Assembly (NCBI GenBank): GCA_963920635.1
Contig: OY987298.1
Span: 52,369,949-52,433,948 of the forward strand
Reading direction: 5' to 3'
Source: Pseudeuparius sepicola
Taxonomy: Eukaryota > Arthropoda > Insecta > Coleoptera > Anthribidae
Length of the DNA: 64,000 nt
Below the pieces are notes generated by a model, which was not told the origin of the DNA, made no database searches, and was given only the letters and a program-made list of their open reading frames with translations. The translations under genes and the position numbers were made by a program. Shown here piece after piece: positions 33,845 through 45,393 of this stretch. The first letter of the stretch is position 1, and the number at the start of each line of letters is the position of its first letter.

Positions 33845-36800
33845 ACCTACGCCCCTGAGGCTATTTTTTTCGTTTCTGCGGTAGCCTTTTGTTTTTCGCC
33901 GTCTGGACGATATCCGTTCAAAGTTTCAAAGTGGTACAAAATTTTTAAACGGGTTAAAATTATTCTTTTACGTTTAAAGTCGCGCTTTTTGCCAGCACCT
34001 ACGCCCCTGAGGCTGCTTTTTTCGTTTCTGCCGTAGCCTTTTGTTTTTCGTCGTCTGGGCGACATCCGTTCAAAGTTTCAAAGTGGTACAAAATTTCTAT
34101 ACCGGTTAAAATTATTCTTTTACCTTGCAAGTCGCAATTTTTGCCGGTGCCTACGCCCCTGAGGCTCTTTCTTGCGTTTCTGCATTAGCGTGTTGTTTCT
34201 GGTCATCTGGGCGATATTTTGTAGAAATTTCAAAGTGGTACAAAAATTTTAAGCTGGTTAAATTCATTATTTTATGTTTCAAGTCGTTATTTTTACCGAT
34301 ACCTACGCCCCTGAGGCTCTTTTTTGCGTTTCTGTGGTAGCGTGTTGTTTCTGGTCATCTGGGCGATATTTTGTAAAAATTTCAAAGTGGTACAAAATTT
34401 TTATGCCGGTTAAAATTATTCTTTTACCTTGCAAGTCTCAATTTTTGCCGGTGCCTACGCCCCTGAGGCTCTTTCTTGCGTTTCTGCGGTAGCGTGTTGT
34501 TTCTGGTCATCTGGGCGATATTTTGTAGAAATTTCAAAGTGGTACAAAAATTTTAAGCTGGTTAAATTCATTATTTTATGTTTCAAGTCGTTATTTTTAC
34601 AGGTACCTACGCCCCTGAGGCTCTTTTTTGCGTTTCTGTGGTAGCGTGTTGTTTCTGGTCATCTGGGCGATATTTTGTAAAAATTTCAAAGTGGTACAAA
34701 ATTTTTAAACGGGTTAAAATTATTCTTTTACGTTTCAAGTCGCGATTTTTACTAGCACCTACGCCCCTGAGGCTGTTTTTTTCGTTTCTGCGGTAGCCTT
34801 TTGTTTTTCGCCGTCTGGACGATATCCGTTCAAAGTTTCAAAGTGGTACAAAATTTTTAAACGAGTACAAATTATTGTTTTACGTTTCAAGTCGCGATTT
34901 TTGCTAGCACCTACGCCCCTGAGGCTGTTTTTTTCGTTTCTGCCGTAGCCTTTTGTTTTTAGTCGTCTGGGCGACATCCGTTCAAAGTTTCAAAGTGGTA
35001 CAAAATTTTTATACCGGTTAAAATTATTCTTTTACCTTGCAAGTCTCAATTTTTGCCGGTGCCTACGCCCCTGAGGCTCTTTCTTGAGTTTCTGCGGTAG
35101 CGTGTTGTTTCTGGTCATCTGGGCGATATTTTGTAGAAATTTCAAAGTGGTACAAAAATTTTAAGCTGGTTAAATTCATTATTTTATGTTTCAAGTCGTT
35201 ATTTTTACCGATACCTACGCCCCTGAGGCTCTTTTTTGCGTTTCTGTGGTAGCGTGTTGTTTCTGGTCATCTGGGCGATATTTTGTAAAAATTTCAAAGT
35301 GGTACAAAATTTTTAAACGGGTTAAAATTATTCTTTTACGTTTAAAGTCGCGCTTTTTGCCAGCACCTACGCCCCTGAGGCTACTTTTTTCGTTTCTGCC
35401 GTAGCCTTTTGTTTTTCGTCGTCTGGGCGACATCCGTTCAAAGTTCCAAAGTGGTACAAAATTTTTATACCGGTTAAAATTATTCTTTTACCTTGCAAGT
35501 CGCAATTTTTGCCGGTGCCTACGCCCCTGAGGCTCTTTCTTGCGTTTCTGCGGTAGCGTGTTGTTTCTGGTCATCTGGGCGATATTTTGTAGAAATTTCA
35601 AAGTGGTACAAAAATTTTAAGCTGGTTAAATTCATTATTTTATGTTTCAAGTCGTTATTTTTACCGATACCTACGCCCCTGAGGCTCTTTTTTGCGTTTC
35701 TGTGGTAGCGTGTTGTTTCTGGTCATCTGGGCGATATTTTGTAAAAATTTCAAAGTGGTACAAAATTTTTATGCCGGTTAAAATTATTCTTTTACCTTGC
35801 AAGTCTCAATTTTTGCCGGTGCCTACGCCCCTGAGGCTCTTTCTTGCGTTTCTGCGGTAGCGTGTTGTTTCTGGTCATCTGGGCGATATTTTGTAGAAAT
35901 TTCAAAGTGGTACAAAAATTTTAAGCTGGTTAAATTCATTATTTTATGTTTCAAGTCGTTATTTTTACAGGTACCTACGCCCCTGAGGCTCTTTTTTGCG
36001 TTTCTGTGGTAGCGTGTTGTTTCTGGTCATCTGGGCGATATTTTGTAAAAATTTCAAAGTGGTACAAAATTTTTAAACGGGTTAAAATTATTCTTTTACG
36101 TTTAAAGTCGCGCTTTTTGCCAGCACCTACGCCCCTGGGGCTGCTTTTTTCGTTTCTGCCGTAGCCTTTTGTTTTTCGTCGTCTGGGCGACATCCGTTCA
36201 AAGTTTCAAAGTGGTACAAAATTTTTATACCGGTTAAAATTATTCTTTTACCTTGCAAGTCGCAATTTTTGCCGGTGCCTACGCCCCTGAGGCTCTTTCT
36301 TGCGTTTCTGCGGTAGCGTGTTGTTTCTGGTCATCTGGGCGATATTTTGTAGAAATTTCAAAGTGGTACAAAAATTTTAAGCTGGTTAAATTCATTATTT
36401 TATGTTTCAAGTCGTTATTTTTACCGATACCTACGCCCCTGAGGCTCTTTTTTGCGTTTCTGTGGTAGCGTGTTGTTTCTGGTCATCTGGGCGATATTTT
36501 GTAAAAATTTCAAAGTGGTACAAAATTTTTAAACGAGTAAAAATTATTCTTTTACGTATCAAAGTCGCGATTTTTGCTAGCACCTACGAGCCTGAGGCTA
36601 TTTTTTTCGTTTCTGCGGTAGCCTTTTGTGTTTCGTCGTCTGGGCGATATCCGTTCAAAGTTTCAAAGTGGTACAACATTTTTAAACTAGTAAAAATTAT
36701 TCTTTTACGTTTCAAGTCGCGATTTTTGCTAGCACCTACGCCCCTGAGGCAATTTTTTTCGTTTCTGCCGTAGCCTTTTGTTTTTCATCGTCTGGGCGAT

Positions 36801-37856
36801 ATCCGTTCAAGGTTTCAAAGTGGTACAAAATTTTTAAACGCGTAAAAATTATTATCTTACGTTTCAAGTCGCGATTTTTGCTAGCACCTACGCCCCTGAG
36901 GCTATTTTTTTTCGTTTCTGCGGTAGCCTTTTGTTTTTCGTCGTCTGGGCGATATCCGTTCAAGGTTTCAAAGTGGTACAAAATTTTTAAACGCGTAAAA
37001 ATTATTATCTTACGTTTCAAGTCGCGATTTTTGCTAGCACCTACGCCCCTGAGGCTATTTTTTTCGTTTCTGCGGTAGCCTTTTGTTTTTCGTCGTCTGG
37101 GCGATATCCGTTCAAAGTTTCAAAGTGGCACAAAATTTTTATACCGGTTAAAATTATTCTTTTACCTTGCAAGTCGCAATTTTTGCCGGTGCCTACGCCC
37201 CTGAGGCTCTTTCTTGCGTTTCTGCGGTAGCGTGTTGTTTCTGGTCATCTGGGCGATATTTTGTAGAAATTTCAAAGTGGTACAAAAATTTTAAGCGGGT
37301 TAAATTCATTATTTTATGTTTCAAGTATGTTTTTTTTCGTTTCTGCGGTAGTCTTTTGTTTTTCGCCGTCTGGACGATATCCGTTCAAAGTTTCAAAGTG
37401 GTACAAAATTTTTAAACGGGTTAAAATTATTCTTTTACGTTTCACGTCGCGATTTTTGCTAGCACCTACGCCCCTGAGGCTGTTTTTTTCGTTTCTGCGG
37501 TAGCCTTTTGTTTTTCGCCGTCTGGACGATATCCGTTCAAAGTTTCAAAGTGGTACAAAATTTTTAAACGAGTAAAAATTATTGTTTTACGTTTCAAGTC
37601 GCGATTTTTGCTAGCACCTACGCCCCTGAGGCTGTTTTTTTTTCGTTTCTGCGGTAGCCTTTTGTTTTTCGCCGTCTGGACGATATCCGTTCAAAGTTTC
37701 AAAGTGGTACAAAATTTTTAAACGGGTTAAAATTATTCTTTTGCGTTGCAAGTCGCGATTTTTGGAGGTACCTACGTCCCTGAGGCTCTTTCTTGCGTTT
37801 CTGCGGTAGCGTGTTGTTTCTAGTCATCTGGGCAATATTTTGTACAAATTTCAAAG
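33845..37856. repeat. right satellite array, about 26-27 units of 152 bp
   Basis: Same unit family as the left array, in inverted orientation. It is shorter by about 2.9 kb, close to 19 units. Near 37327 one unit is broken by an internal deletion joining two unit types. Confidence 0.9.
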
Positions 37857-38127
37857 TGGTACAAAATTTTTAAGTGGTTTCAATTCATTATTTTATATAA
37901 TCTAAATCGCCATTTTCACCAGTACGTCTCTGGGAGACTTTTTCCGTTTCTGGCGCATTTTATTATTATGTTGACTCCTATTATTTTGTTTACACCGCAG
38001 ACCACATTTTAGTTGATTTTTGCAAATTAATTTAAATATCAAACCCGGCCGCGAAAAGCATTGCTCCACTTGTCCGTTGTAAGCTCCTTGTTCTTGAATC
38101 TGATTTCGTTTCTGTCTTCAGCGACGT
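37857..38127. repeat. right outer TIR segment
   Basis: Inverted copy of 19160-19430, ending CTTCAGCGACGT. Confidence 0.85.
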
Positions 38128-38135
38128 ACTTGGTT
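38127..38135. repeat. target site duplication, right (TACTTGGTT)
   Basis: Direct copy of 19151-19159. Beyond it the sequence continues into the recombinase relic. Confidence 0.85.
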
Positions 38136-38690
38136 CATCTTCCAGAATTTGAGCACCTATTTCAGTTTTTTTTACAAATTGACTCCCCAAAATATAGCCC
38201 TCAGCGACAGTTGAAGATTTCCATCCTCCATGGCGTTTTAATGACTAATGTTAACAGGTCTGCCCCAGATTCCACAAGCAATGTTGCAGAAGATCTGCAA
38301 AAACAGTGTCCTATGTACTGCATTGGGTTTTCAATCTTTAAGTATTTTGCAATATCACTTGGAATTTTACTAAAAGTATTTACATGAACAGGTTGAACAG
38401 AGCATTTTCCATTATACCAAATATCTTATAAAAAATCTAGTGTGACTGGTAGACTGGGGACGAAGGGATGCATATTTGCGGTACATTTCAACAAAATTAA
38501 AACTTCTAATTTTTCCGCTTATTACAAATGATCGAGGTTTGTTTATCTTGCTATCGGGAATTTTTACAGTTATGATAGAATCCATGTCGTTAATATTATT
38601 TAATGGTAATTTCTGTAACTCGTCTCTGCGGCATGCTCCTGCAATGCCAAATACTGCAACTATCTATAACAATACACAAGTGATGAGTAG
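38128..38690 (-). pseudogene. tyrosine recombinase relic, catalytic part (Crypton-like)
   Basis: The minus strand reads VFGIAGACRRDELQKLPLNN (first catalytic Arg), VKIPDSKINKPRSFVISG, later NTFSKIPSDIAKYL and QYIGHCFCRSSATLLVESGA, then GGWKSSTVAEGYI with the nucleophile Tyr. This is the R...H-x-x-R...Y pattern of tyrosine recombinases common in insect genomes, Crypton type likely. It is dead: frame changes near 38410 and 38235, and the second Arg of H-x-x-R is Cys. The 5' end stops at about 38690, beside the SINE-like copy. The giant element interrupts its 3' side. Confidence 0.75.
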
Positions 38691-38702
38691 GTATAAAGTT
38701 AA

Positions 38703-38903
38703 AAGTCGGCCAAGTGTGAGTCGAACTCGCACACGAAGGGTTCCGTACACCGTACAATATTTTTTAACACTACATATTTTTTAAAAATACTTTAGTAAAG
38801 AATAATAAATAAATAAATAAAAAAATTTGTCCCAGAGCGTGGTTTCGAACCCCGGATCTTCGAGTTATGAGCCCAGCACGCTTCCACTGCGCCACAAATG
38901 CTT
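38703..38903 (-). mobile_element. SINE-like element with initiator-Met-tRNA-like head
   Basis: The minus strand has a tRNA-like head at 38829-38903 with A box TGGCGCAGTGG and B box GGTTCGAAACC, both close to consensus, and a CAT anticodon-like triplet in a partly paired arm. The acceptor stem does not pair. The body contains ACGGAACCCTTCGTG and CGACTCACACTTGGCCGAC, a motif I associate with abundant insect repeats. Confidence 0.65.
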
Positions 38904-39099
38904 GATACGAACCGTACAGCCCTATAATAAAGGACAGATGGTCTCGTGTGGCGTTTCCTAAAATATTCGAGATTTTACATAAAAATACAGCGCGCCCCTA
39001 CCTGAAAAAGTCGCATATGGAATAACAGATGGACCTCTACGAACCCCCAAAATATGAAATCGGTACGAAATTTGGAAATTCTTCACATCAAAACAATAC

Positions 39100-39630
39100 C
39101 AAATGTCAATCATTGTACGAATAGGTATCGATCGGGGGGCGGGGCGTCGCCTCGGCCATGATGTAAGTATACAGTATGATCCCAAGGGCCCCGCCTAATC
39201 GCGAAAAAAAAATGGAAAAGGGGCCCAAACGGCCAAACGGCTTTTTCGATCGGGGGGGGGGGGCTCTCTCGCAGGTGGGAGGCCCATATCCCTCGGCGGC
39301 CCCACGCGAAAATTGAACTCGACCGGCGCTTTTCGTTCGAATCCCTAGCCATATTACCCGAAAAAAATCGAAAAAACTGGGAAAAAAATTTTACAGGGGC
39401 CGAACAGCTCTTCCGATTCGGACACCCATCAAAAGCCTTCTTGCCCATCAGCTCGGTCGGCCGTACGCCAAATTTGGGCTCGAAAAATCGAAAACTGCAA
39501 CCTGGAGACGATAAAGTAGGTACACCTATTATTACCCAGCAGCAGGAGCCAAAACAAGGTCCTATGGGTCCGGCGGAGCCGGTAGGCCCTTGTTAACAAG
39601 GTGCAATAGCGAAGCAAAATCGGCACTAGT
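39100..39630. other. GC-rich, CpG-rich patch
   Basis: Runs such as CGATCGGGG and GGCCCAAACGGCC stand out from the AT-rich surroundings, with a G-run at about 39252-39262. Minus-strand open frames here are arginine- and proline-rich by composition and are not believed. Possibly part of a mobile element body. Confidence 0.4.
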
Positions 39631-39805
39631 AGTACTGACTTACCATACTTAGTATATTAGTTACCATACTGATTAGTATATTAGTTAAATTCGTGGAAAT
39701 AATTGCTGGAAATTGATTTCAACTATAAAATAAATTTCTTTCATTTGACAGTTGCCACATTCTGTAGTTATATCAGAGCATATAATTATAAGCTCTGGTT
39801 GTATA

Positions 39806-40887
39806 CACGATACACTTACCCACGGTATGTCTCTAACGAATCCGAAAACCAGGCAACTCTGCGCATCTACGTCAGTTGCGAATCACGAATTCTAAATAAT
39901 GCATGGTGTTTAATGACGGCTGCGGTTGTGTTTTACGATTTTGTATAGTTTACAGTTTAATGTGTCAAGAAAAAAGTGTAAACAACTGACTGATCGTCAG
40001 TCCAGCTCGACAGTGCTTTGAAATAGGCCAAAAATGCCGGGCTGTGCAGTCAGCGAATGTCCAAATAATAATAGAAACAGTAAGGGAACGGGAATTAAGT
40101 ATTATAGATTTCCCAAGGACAATAATCTGGTAACGAAACAGATTATTTTTAGAACAGAGCATTAAAAATAGGGGACTCAACAGAGTTTATGCCTGGTTTT
40201 TACAGCAAATAAAATAGAATGTGCAATAAAAAATTAGCCTTGTTATGGTTAAAGGGAATCATTATTTGATCCCTATTTTACTCACTATTTATTATGTTGT
40301 TTTGTTTGTTGTTTAACTATAAACTAAGCATTAGTTGTGCAGGTTGTGCTTGTGTCGAGGCTTGTGTGCATTAATTGGTAAATAAGGCTTTAATTGACAT
40401 AAACCGACATAAACACTGGAAGGAAAAAGTTATATTTTTGGTAAGGCTTTGAATTTTATTTATCAATATCTTTGCCTATAACATGGAGAGTTTGTGTCGA
40501 TAGAAGACAAAACTTAGTTCAGGATTGCCTTACTTACAATAAATGTATTATTTAGATACCTATAAGATATTTTTTTATTGTCTACCAATATAGGTCTTTT
40601 AAAAGAAAAATCCTGTTCATTTAACAAAATATACATCAATTTTATTTGCATGCATACGATTAGCTAAAACGCAAAGAAAACAAATTATTTGTAAAATTAT
40701 AATTATCAAATTAAATGTGTTTTTTATCAACAGAATATTCATCATTTATCTAGTAATATAATCTACATATTTTTAACAACATTTATTTAAAAGAAAACGT
40801 TTAAAATAAGCAAAATCCCATAAAAAAGTATCTATTTCTGTGTAAAACATATGGAGCAATTTAAATTCTGATTCGCAACTGAGGTCA
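39806..40887 (+). mobile_element. P-like element, internally deleted, copy 1
   Basis: The left end CACGATACACTTACCCACGG and the next 250 bp match copy 2 (50580-50815). The right 220 bp (about 40670-40887) match the right end of copy 2, up to GATTCGCAACTGAGGTC, but the last 30 or so bases are lost. Between them is a THAP coding start and deleted remains. P elements use THAP-domain transposases and often survive as internally deleted copies. Confidence 0.65.
40034..40165 (+). pseudogene. THAP zinc-finger start, truncated
   Basis: A 43-codon frame begins MPGCAVSECPNNN and continues KYYRFPKDNNLV before running into unrelated sequence and TAA at 40163-40165. The C-x4-C pair followed by Y-x-FPKD is the first half of the C2CH THAP DNA-binding domain; the tryptophan and the second Cys/His pair are missing. 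THAP domains bind the ends of P-type transposons. The break after LVTKQ probably marks an internal deletion. It sits 228 bp inside the left end of the P-like copy. Confidence 0.7.
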
Positions 40888-41319
40888 AAAGTCTAATTTT
40901 TAGAAATCAGGGAAACCATTATTAATTTTTATTAACAATCAAAGTACCTGTTATATTCATAGATTCTCCAATAAAATAGCATACTTGGCATCACTGAGAC
41001 TGTTAGAATGAGGAAAGAATAGGCCTCACTTTGGAAAGTATAATGCTGGGTCCCCTTACTTTAAAGAGTCACTGATTCCACTGAGTCCATCCGTGGACAC
41101 ACTGTATATAGAGGTAGATAGGCAACTCCCTATAATTTTTTGGATGCCATACGCCCCCTGGTGAGCTAAGTACAAACTAGACTATTTAAGTGGGAAATTT
41201 AAAATCTTTTATAGTTACTATACTTACAATTTTTAAGACACTTTTTAATTTTATAACTCCACATAGACATATGATAAATTACGAAAGCGTAGAAAGGCCA
41301 TACCATTTTTTAATTTCAA
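40888..41319. other. no recognisable gene
   Basis: AT-rich flank. An orphan ACACTGTATA at about 41098 resembles Tc1/mariner-type ends. Confidence 0.35.
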
Positions 41320-41420
41320 TTTCCGACTTTAATCTCGGAATTCCGACTTTTTTCTCTGAATTCCGACTTTTTTCTCGAAATTCCGACTTTTTTCTCGAAA
41401 TTTCGACTTTTTTTTATCGT
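41320..41420. repeat. minisatellite, about 20-23 bp unit, five copies
   Basis: Units of the form TTCCGACTTTTTTCTCGAAA recur with small changes. Open frames here on either strand are products of the repetition. Confidence 0.75.
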
Positions 41421-41812
41421 AATTCTGGTAATAACAAACCCAAATAGGTATATAAATATGTATACCATGTTACAAAATTTAGAAACACCTTTAATTTTGC
41501 GTTCTTGGTTGAATTTTGTGTGTCCATATACCGATATTGTCAGAAATTTCTTTGTGACATTATCTTTGACAAAGGAGGAAGATTTATTCTTCGAAAGCTC
41601 AGAAAACAAAGTTGTTGAAGTTATTTTTTGAGTTAACGTTCGTTTTTGTAAAATAGGTGATTAAGGCACTGCCAATGCAACAAGAAGGGACATTTGATTT
41701 TGTAATGTTGAAGAATACCCGTGTGAGTTCATTTTATAAAGAAGGAAATGAATAATAGGTCTATGTCTCACAGTTCTTTTTTATTTATTTCAAATGGCGA
41801 CCGGTTTCGTAA

Positions 41813-41844
41813 TATTAAGTTATTAAATCTTCAGGCCACAAGAG
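41813..41844 (-). ncRNA. hammerhead-like motif, left arm
   Basis: On the minus strand CTGAAGA is followed by a stem ending TATTAC and GAAAC. Stem II has one changed base relative to the right arm. Confidence 0.4.
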
Positions 41845-42383
41845 CATTACATATGTGTGGAATTATACAATAAACACAGAAGTCATCAATGAACAATAAC
41901 AAACGAGTCAAATCTAATAAATAGGTTAAAATCAATACTTAGAACTAATGAAAATCGATGCTAAAATAGGTATAACCTATTTTAGCTAATTAAAATCGAT
42001 GCTAAAATAGGTATAACCTAGATATTTTCTAAAATTTATTTGTGGCGCAAACAGATCCATTTATTTTTTAATTAGGTTTTTCGCCACCAAACTGATTGAG
42101 AGACAACTTTTTCAAGTTGCCTCGAAAATTCATAAATTCTTAACACTAAATGAACGAAACTTGAAAAAGTTGTCTTTCAATCAGTTTGGTGGCGAAAAAC
42201 CCAATTAAAAATTAAATGAAGGTATAACCTATTTTAGCATCGATTTTAATTAGTTCTAAGTATTGATTTTAACCTATTTATTAGATTTGACTTTTACACA
42301 CCTATGAATTTCGTTTGTTATTGTTCATTGATGACTTCTGTGTTTATTGTATAATTCCACATAATATGTAATGCGCTTGTGGC

Positions 42384-42420
42384 CTGAAGATGTAATAACT
42401 TAATATTACGAAACCGCGCC
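42384..42420 (+). ncRNA. hammerhead-like motif, right arm
   Basis: CTGAAGA at 42384-42390, perfect 6-bp stem II (GTAATA 42392-42397 with TATTAC 42404-42409), GAAAC at 42410-42414. The core is intact; stem I pairing and cleavage triplet are not established. Confidence 0.5.
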
Positions 42421-42480
42421 ATTTGAAATAAATAAAAAAGAGCTGTGAGACATAGACCTATTATTCATTTCCTTCTTTAT

Positions 42481-43280
42481 TTGATTTTTTAATTGCCTAT
42501 AGTCTATCCAAGTTACAGTGGCAGTAGATATAAACAATCACATGACCGCATTGCGATCGATTACCAGGGTCTGACTAATATGAGATTCCCAGTGGCTTGT
42601 AATTCTGAACTAATTCTTTTAGAAGTTCTAAAAATTGCGTTTTTACCTTTCATGGATCTTTATAAATTTCCTTAAATTAAGTAGCAAAATAAATTTACAG
42701 AATATACTGCTCGCGATCCGATCTAAAATATGCAGGAAACTCGACTGAGGGAAGAGCCGGCTCTGCATTCTGCTCGCCGCGTAAACACTTGACATTTTAT
42801 GACGGCCAGACCAATAAGAGAATAGGTCACGTGGTGGCCAATGTTTTGATCCACTGCCTCTGTAACTTGGATAGACTTTAGGTTTTTTCAAAAAGCTATT
42901 AATTTTAGCTTGCATCACTAATTTTAACCTGCCTGTGTGGTAAACATAGCGCCACATACATGTGCCCCGAGTCACAAGTTTGAAGAAATAAACACCACTT
43001 CAAATACTTCTTCAAACCGGGTAGCATCTTCTTAATGACTTAGGGAAAGATCATTTAATTTTTTGTTCCCATTTTTTTCATACCAAGTTTACAAAGCTGT
43101 AAAAATAGAAGTGTGTTTTATCGCAATAAAAATCGAGATATTTTACTTACCGTTTTGTCTTTGGGAAAAATATGCATTTTCATCTTCGACCGTCTTCACA
43201 ACCAGGTACACAACAAACCAAAACCATTGTAAAAAAAACCAAACCAAATAAAATATATGAAAATTACGATAAAAAATATG
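42481..43280. other. no recognisable gene
   Basis: Open frames at 42493-42675 and 42643-42975 have no known domains. Nothing else supported. Confidence 0.35.
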
Positions 43281-44009
43281 CAGTGTGTCCCAATTTGATA
43301 CTGGACACCTCAGAACTATATGAAGGACAAGGAAAACAAATGGTCTCTATTTTTTTATTGGTAGTACCAAGGGAGAGTATCTCATAGGCGGTGATATTTG
43401 GATGGGGTAATTATTTCATGGCCTGCTATGATTTTTTAAAATAGCAAATTTTCAAATTTTCATTTTTTACCACAAAATGTTATTAATAAAACTTGTTCAG
43501 AATGAAAAACTGAGTAGAATCGCAAAATTTCAAAAGTCTAGGCCTACTTTGATTTTTAGCTCTTTCGCCTTTTTCTCCCACTTTTTTCTTAGAAATGTGC
43601 CCTTTCTGGAGCTTTCACGTCAAAATATTATTAGGAAAACTTGATCATCGTGAAAAAATAAAATTTTGACGTGAAAGCTTCAGAAAGGACACTTTTCTGA
43701 GAAAAAAGTGGGAGATAAATCTAAAAATCAAAGTAGGCCTAGCCTTTTGAAATTTTGAGAATCTACTCAGTTTTTCATTCTGAACAAATTTTCTTAGTAA
43801 CATTTTGTCGTAAAAAAATCCCTAATGGGGTTTCTTGAAAATTTGCTATTTTAAAAAATCATAGCACGCCATGAAATAATTACCCCATTCAAATACCACC
43901 GCCTATGAGATACTCTCCCTTGGTACTACCAATAAAAAAATAGAGACCATTTGTTTGCCTTGCCCTTCATATATTTCTGAGGTGTCCAGTCTCAAACTGG
44001 GACACATTG
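43281..44009. mobile_element. 729-bp foldback element
   Basis: Arms of about 350 bp are inverted copies from CAGTGTGTCCCAATTTGATA at the left to CAAACTGGGACACATTG at the right. The centre pairs around TTTTGACGTGAAAGC. Non-coding. TA follows the right end; the left flank is ATATG. Confidence 0.7.
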
Positions 44010-44204
44010 TATAAATGAACAAAACAAACACTAAAAAACGGCCGCCGCCCGTAGATAGAAGAGCCACCGCCTACCAATTTGACAGAAATACACCCTAAGC
44101 ACCCTCAAGCGAGCTAAGTACAAACTATTGGGAAGGCTTTGCTAAGTACAAGGGGGAGTTTCCAGGCCCTGGATTAAAGACATGCATCTTTCACACGGGG
44201 AGAG

Positions 44205-45393
44205 TTTTATTATTAATGCCCGTGCCCGCTCTCGCTGTTCCTTTCAGACGGCGCGGGTGAAAACCCCAGACAATTCATTATTTTTCAATATTTTTATTAA
44301 AACGTCAAGATCTATCCATCGTCAGTTATGGGCCGTATAAATCGGCTACGTATTTTATATTTAATTTATTTAAGAAGACGTAGAAGTAGATTATGGGTAC
44401 ATCCATTGATTGATGAGAGGAATAAGATTGGTAATTTAACGACCTTAGAAAAGACAACGTTAAATTGTTCAACTATTTTTAAATACCACATTTGGGCACA
44501 CGTCTTTATTGCTAGAAATACCGCAAAAAAACTGCAGGATATCTGCCGGAGCGGTACTTGCCCCCGCCCATGTCGTGTAGAATACTTGTATGTATAGCCA
44601 TGGCAGAGAACAATTAACCCGGGCGCCCATTGAGGCGCAGACGACGCAGCGCAAGGCAGTTTTTCGTGTAACATGGAATTCAATCGAGGTGCGCAAATTG
44701 AGACGCAGTGCAGGGTAACGTAGAACTGCGTCATGTGAAGCCTGCCCGATGCAGTGTTTAGTACACAGTTTTCTGCGTTGCATGTGGAGCAGGTTACTAA
44801 AAAAAACAAATTAAATAAAGAATAGATTAAAAGTCATTAAAAAGGAATTTAGATTCAGAAAACTCTATTGATAAATTGAATTCCCAAGGCTCTTCCTTTT
44901 TTCCAAATATTTACTTCTATAAAAAGTTTTTCTTAATTCTTTTTGATACATCGTGAAGTAAAAGATCTTCAAATTCTTCATCTGATTCTGATCTCAATAA
45001 TAAACTCATGGCTATTGCCTGTTCATACGCCGCCATAATTATTATAATATTTTCAAACGTAGACGGCAAAGGTGTATATAAAACTGTGCTTCAATGGGCG
45101 CTTTAGCTGTGCAACACGCGTAATTTTTCTGCACTGCGCCAGCCTGCGTCTCCTCACCTGCCCTGTGTTGACTGCGTCGTCTGCGTCTCAATGTGCGCCC
45201 GGGTTTATTGTTCTCTGGCCTCGGCGCGGGTGCGCGGGCGAGCTTTTAGGGGCGCCGCGTTGCATTTAGCCCGCGCGGGGATTGCGCCCGCCACCCGCCT
45301 CGCCTGAACACGTTCATTCAAAATCCAGCCCACAAACTTCAGCGGGCCCGCCCCCGCGCGCGGGCATCACCCGCCCCGTCTGAAAGACCTCTG
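44205..45393. mobile_element. GC-rich outer foldback
   Basis: CTTTCAGACGGCGCGGGTGA at 44241 is matched inverted by TCACCCGCCCCGTCTGAAAG at 45367. Surrounding sequence is rich in CGCGGGC. It encloses a second TIR element. Confidence 0.5.
44604..45217. mobile_element. hAT-like TIR element nested in the GC-rich foldback
   Basis: CAGAGAACAATTAACCCGGG at the left pairs with CCCGGGTTTATTGTTCTCTG at the right. The TIR runs about 46 bp and includes GCGCAGACGACGCAG. Flanks GCCATGGC and GCCTCGGC may be a mutated 8-bp duplication. Interior non-coding. Confidence 0.5.

Larger units (their letters stand above)
19160..38127. mobile_element. giant foldback Mutator-like element, about 19 kb
   Basis: The left end ACGTCGCTGAAGACAG and right end CTGTCTTCAGCGACGT are exact inverted copies, followed inward by about 270 bp of matching unique sequence and then satellite arrays in opposite orientation. 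Inward of these lie 379-bp unique spacers and two head-to-head gene copies. From 26349 to 29501 left positions map to right positions by the rule left + right = 60196, meaning no indels. A 9-bp target duplication flanks the element. Drosophila Foldback/NOF and the Phantom MULEs share this plan of long, repeat-built TIRs around a MULE transposase. Only the interval 29502-30694 is single copy. Confidence 0.9.
41736..42480. mobile_element. 745-bp hairpin of Penelope-type terminal repeats
   Basis: The outer arms (about 41736-42020 and 42200-42480) are inverted copies. The centre is itself an inverted pair sharing CGCCACCAAACTGATTGA. The word TCGATGCTAAAATAGGTATA is directly duplicated on the left. 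Each outer arm carries a CTGAAGA-stem-GAAAC motif. There is no coding sequence, so this is a non-autonomous Penelope or retrozyme-like element. Confidence 0.6.

Noticed and set aside
38829..38903. Functional initiator tRNA gene
   Set aside because: Pol III boxes are good but the acceptor stem does not pair and the anticodon stem is mismatched; a SINE head explains it better.
39110..39448. Arginine-rich minus-strand frame
   Set aside because: Product of a GC-rich, low-complexity patch; no domain.
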